Assembly (NCBI GenBank): GCA_019096065.1
Contig: JAGUCH010000001.1
Location: 8,184,001 to 8,248,000, forward strand
Source: Paracyclopina nana
Lineage: Eukaryota > Arthropoda > Copepoda > Cyclopoida > Cyclopettidae
Direction: 5' to 3'
DNA length: 64,000 nt
The notes beneath the pieces were generated by a model. It made no database searches, was not told where the DNA came from, and saw only the letters and a list, made by a program, of their open reading frames with translations. Below are positions 45,352 to 55,222 of this stretch, piece by piece (within the stretch, counting starts at the first letter, position 1; each line of letters begins with the position of its first letter). Both the position numbers and the translations under genes were made by a program.

Positions 45352-48300
45352 ATGGAGCTATTTAAAGGACAGAAGTATGAGAAGCTGCGAAAACACCACC
45401 AAGACCTGGGCGTGCCATGGACGGATGACACTTTTCCTCCCTCTGACACGTCCATTGGTCACACCAAAGCTTCCAAGATGCCTCGAAAAGTACGGTGGAT
45501 GCGGCCAAGCGTGAGTAAACTTTAACAAAGTCACGCGTGCAGCCACTTAGCCTTTTTATTCTACAAAGGCTATCATTGTTACGAAACTTGATGCTCGAGT
45601 ATCATAAAACCTAGCTGCACAGCTAAAGGGCATGGCATATCTGCATTGATTCGAATGAAGCAGCATAGAACAGCGCTTATAACCACTTTGCGTGCATGAA
45701 TAAGGTAAATTGCACTTTCCAGGAGATTTGCGAAAATCCGAAGCTTTTTGTGGATGGCATCAGCCACCATGATGCCAGTCAAGGCCAATTGGGAAACTGC
45801 TGGTTTGTAGCAGCTTGCTCAGTTTTGGCTGGTGTCCCAGAAATGTGGTCCAGAGTGGTTCCAGACGCTGACCTCCAGGAGTTCAGCAAGGACTCTTACG
45901 GTGGCATTTTCAGGTTCAGATTCTGGAGATTTGGCTCCTGGATTGAAGTGTGCATCGATGATTTGTTGCCGTGCAATGAAGACGGCCAGTTGCTTTTCAC
46001 CCATTCTGCTCAAAACACCGAATTTTGGAGTGCCTTGCTGGAAAAAGCTTACGCTAAGTAATATACAGTCTGACCGTTCAAAATTGGACGGTACCGGAAT
46101 CTTAACTTTTTGTCACATATTCAAGAAATACAGGACTTTTAAATGATAGCATTGGAAAGATTGAGCCTTTTTCCATCTTTTTTGTAAAAGTAGAAAAAAT
46201 CAATTTAAGGAGGAAAAAGCCAGGAAAATTCAATTGTCCCAAGGTAAACCAGAAAATTGTCACGAAAAAACTGGTGAGTCATTTATTTTTTGATGGCACG
46301 GGGAATTCTCTATAATATTTTTCATTTTGTCAGAAAACAAAAAAGATGTCTAAAGGTTCAAGCTTTCCAACGATACCCATTAAGCCACAAAATTCATGAA
46401 TTCATAACACAAACTTTTGATTCCCGCACCGTCCAATTTTGAACGAACAGACTGTATATATTTTTTGGCAATTATACGTCCTTTTATGCATATCCAGCTT
46501 TTGATGTAGGAAAGAGCATTATGATTTAATCGGATTCTACCTTCTCTACCTGTTTTTTTATTAAATTGCTCTGGCGTACATCATCTATAATGAATTCCAT
46601 CAGCTGGATATCGATTTAGGGAATCTACAAAAAGTAATATTCAATGTGCAAAGCAATCAGGTTCAATTAAACAACTTCTGATTATAAGTGCACCCACCTA
46701 CTTTGCATTTAATTCATCGCTAAATTTTGAATATGAAGAAGTCCCCTGAGAACGAATGAAAGGAGTTGAAAGTTAAGCATATTTTCGATGCAGCTTTATT
46801 AATGTCGCAGTTGATCTTTTCCCGATTAAAGCAATTTTGTACGAGGCCTCTTAAAGCTCCGAGTGACGTAAATGGAATTATGAAAAATAGCTCATAAAAT
46901 CATAGTTGTTTCTGCCTAATTTCAGGCTACATGGTTGCTACGCCGTTTTGGATGGAGGTAACTTGTCAGATGCTTTGGTTGATTTCACAAGTGGAGTCTC
47001 CGAAGTGGTGGACTTCTCGTCCAAAGTGGATGATTTGAGGGGAGATCCAGAGGCTAGAAAAAGCTTTTTTAGCCTGATGCAAAGGGAAATGGAAGACCAC
47101 GCCCTCATGTGCTGTGCAATACAGGTATGTTGTACAATTTCGCCTTCCTAATTCGAAGTGGTCTTTTCAAGAAATACTTGACGAGGGTATACGCTTCTTG
47201 CAGTGCTCAAAATCCGTCTTTGCTGGCTAGATGCAAATATGGTTGAGCTAGAGTAACCTTGTATTTGTTGTCACATTTCCTTGAGTTTTTAATTGTAGCC
47301 AACTTTAAGTTTCAGCTAATTAGAAGCTCTTGAGTACCCTATATCTTACGCATCTCTTTTTTTGGATTGACCGTACTTCTGTGCTAATTAGTATTTTTGT
47401 TGGACTTCTATCAGCAAAAATACTTTACCAATTAAGAACAAAGTACTACAGCTTTCGAGTAAGGAGAACATCGAATGAGTCTTTGGGTTCGATCGTCCAA
47501 ATCTATTATGGCAGATGCAGTACGGATTTCCTGATTTGAAGGCTCAAAGGAAGTGTATCAAAAAACGGGAGTGGCCATGTCGTGAAAGCAAAATCTCCTT
47601 TTTTGTTGGCCAAGAATTCAGGCTTTGAATTTCAAAGTCTCTTTTCCATCTTAGTGCTTACCATTATACAAGGGTTCATTCAAATGATTCCCTTGTATAG
47701 AACGTACTTTTTTCCCATAATCTAAGAGCCTGGGTCTGGGGATATATGCAACATGCCGAGTGGGGATTAAGACCAGGAAAACGTTTGCCAAGCTAGTTAA
47801 TGAGAGCACACATAATATAATGGATCAGCTTTTCGGTACAGACACCACGTTCTCAGCCTTTGATGGCAATCATAGCTAGACCACGCAAACGATGCAATAA
47901 TGATCCAATACTGTGCTTAATCGTAAGAGTCTTTCAGCCGTCTAATCCAGACGAGATTGAGGAGAGGACTGACCTCGGCTTGGTGAAAGGCCATGCCTAT
48001 GGAATAACTTCGGTGAAAAAGATTGACTTGAACGACTCGAAGCTCTTCAAGATATTCATGTGAGCCGTCCATTCTTCATTTCCCAACTATTTTTGACATC
48101 TGTCATGCATAACAATTAGGGAGAAAAAGCATTTGTACCTTGTCAGGCTACAGAATCCATGGGGTAAAAAGGAGTGGACCGGGCAATTTTCTGACAAGTA
48201 AGGAAACATCTACCTTCTACAAGTAACTCCTTTTTCTCTTCTCTTATAGAATTAAAACATTTTTAAAATATTTTTTTTCCAATTTTTGTGTGTCGATCGA

Positions 48301-51300
48301 AATTAATGAAAGTAACACTTTTAATTTTTGGTAGGCATGATGTGGTGTTCATCTATTAAGGAAAGGGCAGTCCTTATCCTTAACACCTTTTCCTTTTCCT
48401 GGGACAAATAACTTTAGTTCTGAGAGCCATTAGTTAAATTACTTCCTAGAAGGTTTTTTGCAAAATAACATTCTTTATGCGAAAATGACGGAGTTTCGAA
48501 ATCATTAGTTTCCTTCCCTAAGGAAAGATGACGTTGGTGAACGTCACATTAAATCTTTGGTAATGAAAGTAACGGTATTAAGCTAGATATTTTAGTAACT
48601 AATAGGTGGGCTCAATTAGAAACTCTCATACACTTTGACTAGAGTGTTTTTGAAGGAGATGAAAAAGGAAAAGCGGTGCTTCCGTCATTGCTTCTTTTTT
48701 AGTTTTCAAGGATCCTTGAGAGTGTTAGCCGACTTTTCAACGTACGTTTGAACTTAATAGGCTAGGTTCAGAAAAAAACTGGTGCAGTTGCACTTCTTGC
48801 AAATAACTATACTACATGAAAAACCCCTTAGATAGCATATGTGGCTATTCTCAATTTACCTCCTACGATGTGCTTTTTAACCATCTAACTTGACTGATCC
48901 ATTTACTTGTGCAAACCAAATATTCGTTAATCATCAACCTTTTTAAAGTACTTCTCTTGAAGGGGCCTGAGGTCTTCAGCTTGTTTGTCTCCTCCTAGTT
49001 ATTATTCAAATGGTTTTGGCACACGACACGATAACTTTCTATACTCGACTTCTTCGTTGTCACGAATGCTTTCTAGATCTCCAGAATGGGCAGCTGTTTC
49101 GACAAAAGACCGGGAAAAATTGGGCCTCAATATCCAAGACGACGGCGAATTTTGGTAAGCCACTTCTTTTTTACGAACTTTTCAACTACCTACGTATATG
49201 CAACATTGTTTCGTTTAAGGATGCCTTTTGACGACTTCTTAACACATTTCACTGAGATGTCCATCTGCAGGCTTATAAACACATCCGTTTTTTCCTTTGC
49301 AAAAACTTGGAAGGAATCTCAGCAATTTGGATCTTGGATCAGAGGAGAAGGAAGCTTAAATCGAGCAGGTGGCTGCCTCAACCACGTGGAAACGTTCTTG
49401 CAAAATCCCCAATACAGGTGAAGCTTCTGGGGTTTTTTATATTCACGCTATAGCCACAGCTATTACAACTTTGGGCTGACACACAATTAATGCAGCATCT
49501 CTGTTTTCTGACCACACAAACGAAAAAGTCATTCATGCAGCATCGTAATTAGATTCTGCAGCGTGAACTCAATTAATTTCTTCACTCTGTATAAGCATCG
49601 AAGGCGAAAAAGCTTACTAGCTTGATTTTGCTAGCGAAGATTATCTCAGGTGCGAAATTGAGATTAGAGTTAGCCCTAAAAGATATGTATGAGCTTTTCT
49701 GCAACCACGGTGTAATCTAGTAGAGCTTCGTTGATTTGTTATTTTCTCCGTAGCTGTACAGCATGCTCAATTCGTTTCAATTTAGCTTTAATGGTAGAAG
49801 CTTTCAGGCAGATGGACGAGCTTTCACTCTTGATTTGACCTTGAAATGAAATGTGGTGCACGAATGTAATGGGTTATGCTGAAGTGACCTAGTCATTTGC
49901 GAAGCAATGAAGTAGATCAAAGTTGCCTTCTTTGATGTGTAATTTTCTCGTAGATGTGAAGCATGAACCATGGGTTCCAATTGAGCTTTCATACTAGAGG
50001 CTTTCAGACAGATGGACGAGCTCTCACTTTTGATTTAGCCTTGAGCAGACATGTGGAGTACGAACGTAATGGGTTATACTGAATTACGTGACCTAGTCAC
50101 ATACGTTTAGCTGGGACATGTCATCTCAAATTAGCGGTGAAAAAGGTCATGATTTCATTAAACTGAAATGATATATTTTTACCTAAAAGGAATAATATGA
50201 AATCATAATAGTCTAGATGGATGCTCTTGTTTAGAACATCGTAGAAAAATCCTTCGATTTCAAAAATGAACTTGCATGGGTTTTGTACTGTGGAAATATT
50301 TCAAAGCACAGAGGCTTAGTCTTTCGCAAGTTTTGCATAGTCACGCTATTTAAATAGCTCATAACATAAAACGTATTTAAATAGCAGCTATTTAAATACA
50401 TCCAGAGGCTATTTAAATACATTTTATGCTATGAGCTATTTAAATAGTGTGACTATGCAAAACTTGCGAAAGACTAAGCCAGAGTCTACTTGTACTAGCG
50501 CAATCGAATTAAGATTCCGGCTGACGAAAGCTTTATTCACACTTATCTAAGTGGATTAATGCTAATAGGATACGACTTTTGGAATAATCCTTTCATGAAC
50601 CGGTTTTCCTTATTATCTCCTTAGAAATAACCAATCGCTGAATTCCTTTACCGCGCGTGGAAGAAAAGCACGCAATTGCTATTCGAAAGATCGTCACATG
50701 TAAAATGGAAACGGATACACCACATGTTAAAGCTTGATTGATGTATTTATGAAAGTTAAGTTGCATAATGTAGCTTTCCCAAAACACAAAAAAGCATTTT
50801 TATTCTTACTTGCAAAGAACTTTTGTAAGCTGGTAATTATAAGCTAGGCTATTACGTGACCATCAGATTCTAATCACGTTCTCGCCGTGAATGCCAGGCT
50901 ATCGCGTTACCCAGGGAACGTTGGTCTCACATTTAGAAAGCACGTACTGGGAGATGCTTACAGTTACACTTTTTTGCAGGTTTGACATTAGCCTCAATTC
51001 AAACGAAGAAACCCAGGATGTGATTGTTCAGCTGTCACAAAGGGACACTAGAGCCTTGATGATGGACAGAAAAGATAATCTTGTGATAGGATTCATCATT
51101 TTGAAAGTGGAGCTCAATCGAAAGTACCGAATGCATACCTTTCAACCTGACAGTATTGTGGCAAGATCTGATTACATAAAATCAAAGCACATATTTCTGC
51201 GGAAAGCATTTAGCCATGGCAGATACGTTTTGATTCCAACAACCTTTGAGGCTGGCCAGACGACCGATTTTTTGCTCAGACTTTTTGCTGAAAAAGATGC

Positions 51301-51932
51301 CAGTTTGACGTGCCTCTCCAAAAATATCCCTACCCTCAAGTGGTACCAATTCTGGCACTCTCCTCCTGTTATGCTAACTAGAGTCACTATCAAGGAAGCT
51401 TCTGGGCTGGAAAAACAGGATGTTTTCGGCAGTAAGTATATTATCTTTCTGTCGTTGAGGCAAAAAAGTGGAATTTTGTAGCGTCCCAATTCACATATAT
51501 TGAAGTGATTGAAAACAAATTACTCTCTTTTGCTATGAGATTTCAGCAAAGAGTGCAGTTTCATTCTAGCTTTATTAGAAAATTCCATCACACTTTTCAG
51601 AGGCTGATCCGTATTGTACAGTGGAATGCGAAGGGAAGAAATACAAAACCCTGGTAGTGTCAAATAGCCAAGATCCACAATGGAACGAGTCGTTTGTACT
51701 CTACAGAAAAAAGCCAATGGAAAAGCCTCTAAAATTCAAAGTATGGAACAGGAATCTGCTCGCCTTGGATGGCTTTATTGGACAAGCTACTTTTGGAAAC
51801 GTTAATACCACCTCCGAGGGAGCGAATTTAGTGATATTGGAACTCTTCGGAAGAAGAAGAAAAAAGGATGAAAAAGTTCCTGGCCAACTTAAGCTTCTTA
51901 TCGAAAATTTTAATGATCTAGAGGCTCTGTAA
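45352..51932 (+). CDS. Calpain-5/6-type (TRA-3 class) cysteine protease
   Basis: Nine exons: 45352-45510, 45723-46057, 46926-47124, 47938-48059, 48120-48197, 49077-49154, 49220-49417, 50980-51431, 51601-51932. Phases agree and give 650 residues (human CAPN5 has 640). The catalytic core is complete: Cys in [13 protein letters not shown], His in [13 protein letters not shown], Asn in VRLQNPWG. C2L follows (SFAKTWKES...NRAGGCLNH, then [20 protein letters not shown]) and a C-terminal C2 domain ([18 protein letters not shown]...QWNESFVLY) replaces the penta-EF-hand. That architecture defines the TRA-3/CAPN5 class of calcium-dependent intracellular proteases. ATG 45352 gives an N-terminus of family length. 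Several introns hold transposons (46066, 48342, 50313) and a 200-bp tandem duplication. Confidence 0.93.
46066..46454. mobile_element. Mariner-type MITE in calpain intron 2
   Basis: 389 bp with inverted ends CAGTCTGACCGTTCAAAATT and the inverse of it (AATTTTGAACGAACAGACTG). Flanks are TATA on both sides, consistent with TA target duplication and a Tc1/mariner-type source. It begins 8 bases after the splice donor at 46058. No transposase ORF. Confidence 0.85.
48342..48547. mobile_element. GTGGTGTTC-ended MITE, copy 1
   Basis: 206 bp in calpain intron 5. Left end GTGGTGTTCATCTATTAAGG, right end GGTGAACGTCAC. It is similar throughout to 55852-56083, including the AAATGACGGAG block. No ORF. Confidence 0.7.
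49723..50105. repeat. 200-bp tandem duplication in calpain intron 7
   Basis: Two diverged copies with the block CAG-GCAGATGGACGAGCT at 49805 and again at about 50005. Similar sequence runs on both sides up to GTGACCTAGTCA. Noncoding. Confidence 0.75.
50313..50480. mobile_element. 168-bp palindromic element
   Basis: GGCTTAGTCTTTCGCAAG at one end and its exact inverse complement at the other, arms of about 70 bp around a short centre. Several TATTTAAATA blocks lie in the arms. Flanked by AGA on both sides (3-bp target duplication). The GGCT ends and 3-bp duplication recall the 145-bp MITE family at 12055 and 18213. Confidence 0.85.
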
Positions 51933-51975
51933 TATAATAGCAATCGATTTGTGGCTGCTTGTCCGTTCTGAGCAT

Positions 51976-52436
51976 TGCACAGTGGGTCAAAAAGCCATTT
52001 TCACGCGCACGAGAAAATCCGCCAAATCGCCCGAATTCTCGTTTCACCACCAATTTACAGCTTCTAATTGGGTTGACTTCTAGGCAATGAAAAGAGCCAA
52101 AACTGGTTCGAATTGACTGATAAATATTCAAATTTGACTTCCAAATCAAACTTTGCTTGAAAAAGTGTGCATGTAAAAAAATGCTAGAATAGCCCTTTTT
52201 AGCCCTTTTTGGGCATCCATAACTTTTGATTGGAATCGAATTGAATTGTTCTTCTATGACTGAGAGTTCAATTAGACCGCATTTAATGATTACTCATCAA
52301 AATTGGCTGCGGAAATTTGCGGACTTGGGAGCCCTGAATGTTTGTTTTTAGCTTACGGCCCTATGAAAATTGACTCCTATGATTTCGCGAGTTTTTTTCC
52401 CATGCGCGTCCAGAAGGCATTTTGAGCCACTGTGCA
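51976..52436. mobile_element. About 460-bp nonautonomous TIR element, copy 2
   Basis: Reverse-orientation relative of 33026-33484. Ends TGCACAGTGGGTCAAAA and TTTTGAGCCACTGTGCA. It lies 43 bases after the calpain stop codon, so it may be within the calpain 3' UTR. Confidence 0.8.
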
Positions 52437-52788
52437 TTGATTCTTTTTAATAGCTTTGCTTTGGTAGGATAATTAAAAAGTATTGAGATAAGCCTTAGGA
52501 GAGGTAGCAACAGCTGTAAAAAAGTTCAGGTAATACTACTACAATTTTTGAATTTAACTCTCTTTGTAATGCTCTTTTCACCTTTAAGGAGAGAATCATT
52601 CTAACGCGACGCTTTCGCATACAAAAAATAATTTCCAAGTATATTGTATAAGAGGTATAGCTCAGCCTCGATCGAGGCTCGCGGATGCTTCGACAGGTCA
52701 CAAAACACTTATCAGCCCCGATGGCGATTATAATATTTTCATAACGTCTACTATTAGCTGAATGCCCAGTTCACGTTAGTCTAACATA
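52437..52788. other. Short noncoding stretch
   Basis: No gene seen. Contains a perfect 16-bp palindrome, AGCCTCGATCGAGGCT, at 52664-52679. Confidence 0.5.
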
Positions 52789-53194
52789 AGCCCGTTCTCA
52801 TATTAGTTAAGCAAAGCTCTATGATGTGAAGCAAGGCTCTTTGGAAGCGAATAACTCAGCAATTGATGAGCCTATTGGAACCAAACTTGGTAGGATTCTT
52901 CAGTGAGGGTATCCACAGCTGTGTAGCGAATTTGGTTGAGATCCGAGGCCCTCAACTGGAGGCCGTTCAAAAAGTGAAGCAAGGCAGCTTGGCTTCACAT
53001 TTATAGCGGGAAAAATTGGCCTCCACTAATCAGCCTTCGATTCGGATGAATTTTGGCATGAACAATTATTAGGGTCTACTGACGAATCCTACCCAGTTCG
53101 GTGCCGGTCGGCTCAGTAGTTGTTGAGATATGCGGCTCCAAAGAGCCTTGCTTAACATTATAGGAGCCTAGCTAGAAAAATATGAGAACGGGCT
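52789..53194. mobile_element. CCCGTTCTCATA-ended element 1
   Basis: Ends AGCCCGTTCTCATATT and AATATGAGAACGGGCT. ATA flanks both sides (52786-52788, 53195-53197). The 406-bp body has GCAAGGCTCTTTGG-type inverted segments. No ORF. Confidence 0.8.
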
Positions 53195-53197
53195 ATA

Positions 53198-53577
53198 AGC
53201 TTGTTCTCATAAACATTTCTATAAGGTAAGCAAGGCACTTTGCGCGCTTATATCTCAGCATCTACTAGTCCGATTGGAACCAAACTTAGAGAAATTAATA
53301 AGGAAATATTAAAAAATCTTCATGCCAATTTTCATCCAGATTGGAGGACGCTAAGGCCACCTTACTGAAAGTTAGGTAAATCAGTCAAGCAAGGGAGAAA
53401 AATCAGCCACCCTCTTAGAGACCTCCGATCCGGATGTGTTTGCATGGACATTCTTCAATATGCTCTTATGAATACCTCCAAATGGTTCCAATCAGCTCAG
53501 TACTCACTGAGTTATGAGCTTCCAAAGTGCCTTGCTTTGCTTACCGCCTGCCTTACTGAGTTTTATGAGAACAAGCT
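53198..53577. mobile_element. CCCGTTCTCATA-type element 2, directly adjacent
   Basis: Ends AGCTTGTTCTCATAAA and TTTATGAGAACAAGCT. It starts 3 bases after element 1 and is a diverged relative (GCAAGGCACTTTGCG, GATTGGAACCAAACTTAG blocks shared). Confidence 0.75.
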
Positions 53578-53996
53578 TAGTGAACTTTTCGCCAACAATC
53601 ATATTGTTGGTAAATAAGCATAAATGAATGAAAATAGAAGAATTCGTCAAAGAAAAGGAAGCTCGTCCTAAAGCTGAACTGGTTGAGATCAACACCATAG
53701 CTGCATAGGTATTAAGCAAAAGATTCACTTTATTAATGGCGGCAGGTATTTTTTAATCTATTTATAATTCGCCTTCTTCTAACAAGAATGGGGCATTACA
53801 GATTTGTACGAATTACAAATAGATTACAATAGTTTACAAATTACAAATAAATGACTCTCTTCTCCTGGCGTAGCTTTTACCAAATGATGAGTTGAGTACC
53901 GAAAAATGATTGCTTGGAAACTTGATTATAATTGACTTTTGATTTACAGGTACTTTAATTTGATGTAGGTTTTTACGGTGCATTTGCATTTTCGCC
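53578..53996. other. Upstream region of the LNR-like gene
   Basis: AT-rich, with a local repetition of ATTACAAAT/TTACAAATAAATGA near 53800-53850. No gene seen. It should include the promoter of the gene at 53997. Confidence 0.4.
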
Positions 53997-54611
53997 ATGA
54001 GTCAACTTCAGAAAATCCTTGGTGCAACAGCTGTATTATTTGCGATTGGCCTTGCCGCAGCCCTGTTCTACATTTTTTCAAGTAAAAATTGGGAATAAAC
54101 TAATTAAGAACATTAATTTAAAGCTCAACATGCTCAGAAGGAGACTCAGAAGTTAAAAGCGATGCACAATTAGCCAACAGCTGTGTTTATACGGAATGGG
54201 TAGGTGATGGAATTTGCGATGAGTTGGCCAACGCTCCCGAATGCAATTACGATGGCAATGACTGCTTTTGTTGCAATAATCCTTCTAACAAATGTATCTG
54301 CCTCATAAGTACGTTTACGTTTCAGTTATAGATTGAGTGGCGTTATGAAAAATTGTGTGCTTTTCTTGCGAAATGGCTAATTTCATAACACTTAGCTAAA
54401 TTTTCCCCAAAGAACTATCAAGAACACAATTACTTGAAAACTTGAAAACTTTTTTCACATTCTCTTTCATAAAGGCGCGAGTTCAGGAAATGGAGTTACA
54501 ACCACGACAACTCAAACAACAACAACTACATCCTCCATGGCGTTCATCGATGCGTCGTGCTTATTTTCAAGCTCGCCTTGCTGGTTCGATAACGTGCGCA
54601 ATTATGATTAA
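53997..54611 (+). CDS. Small membrane-anchored protein with one LNR-like Cys module
   Basis: Exons 53997-54081, 54138-54308, 54475-54611; phases agree and give 130 residues. An N-terminal hydrophobic helix (residues 7-27, AVLFAIGLAAALFYIF) acts as signal anchor or signal peptide. The next exon encodes a module resembling a Lin-12/Notch repeat: CVYTEWVGDGICDELANAPE, then CNYDGNDC, where the acidic residues bind calcium in known LNRs. A Thr-rich linker and a short Cys-containing tail (SCLFSSSPCW) close the protein. It is likely extracellular or type II membrane. Such one-LNR proteins are known in arthropods but of unknown role; I cannot name it. Confidence 0.68.
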
Positions 54612-55222
54612 GATTTCTTTTCAATTGGAAAATATGAAATGAGCAAGAAAACTGGTAGAAATAAACTTACGGTGTTGAAAGCTATAGTAAACAGCAGGAA
54701 AGACTGATAAGTAATGCGTCCTTGATTTGATTGATTTCGGGTCCCATTTCGTACTTCGACTGAATCTTGAGGCAGATCATTTTCTCATACAACTTACCCG
54801 GCCGCTTTTGTTGGTATACCAGACAAGACGCAAATTCACAAAATCGTAATTCAGATGCTGCAACTCAAATAATTTTCACACATTTAAATCGAATGGTCTT
54901 GCACACACAGTATTGTGCTATGATTTGCAATATCAAAGTTGCTCTACTTATACAACAGATCATCTGGCTTGGCTTTATAAGAAGGAGCTAGCTGGAACCG
55001 GGCTATATTTTAGTTTTTGCTAAGCCGCTGCAGTTGAGCTGGTAATTTCGCTGCTGTTTTCGGCTATTGGCACAGGCCAAAATGCTGCGCTGGGGTCGGA
55101 CTGAACATAACATGGCCGAAGGTGATTACTGTTATGACAAGTCTTGACTGCTTGGCTTATCTTTTCACCTGTTTCCCATCAAAATAAGCTGCCCAAATCC
55201 TGCCTCAGTTTAGCTGATAGAA
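54612..55222. other. Region upstream of the P450 gene
   Basis: Contains a GGAACCGGGCTA segment at about 54992 that resembles the end of the elements at 57575 and 59498, so a degraded copy may lie at 54985-55150. No gene seen. Confidence 0.45.
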
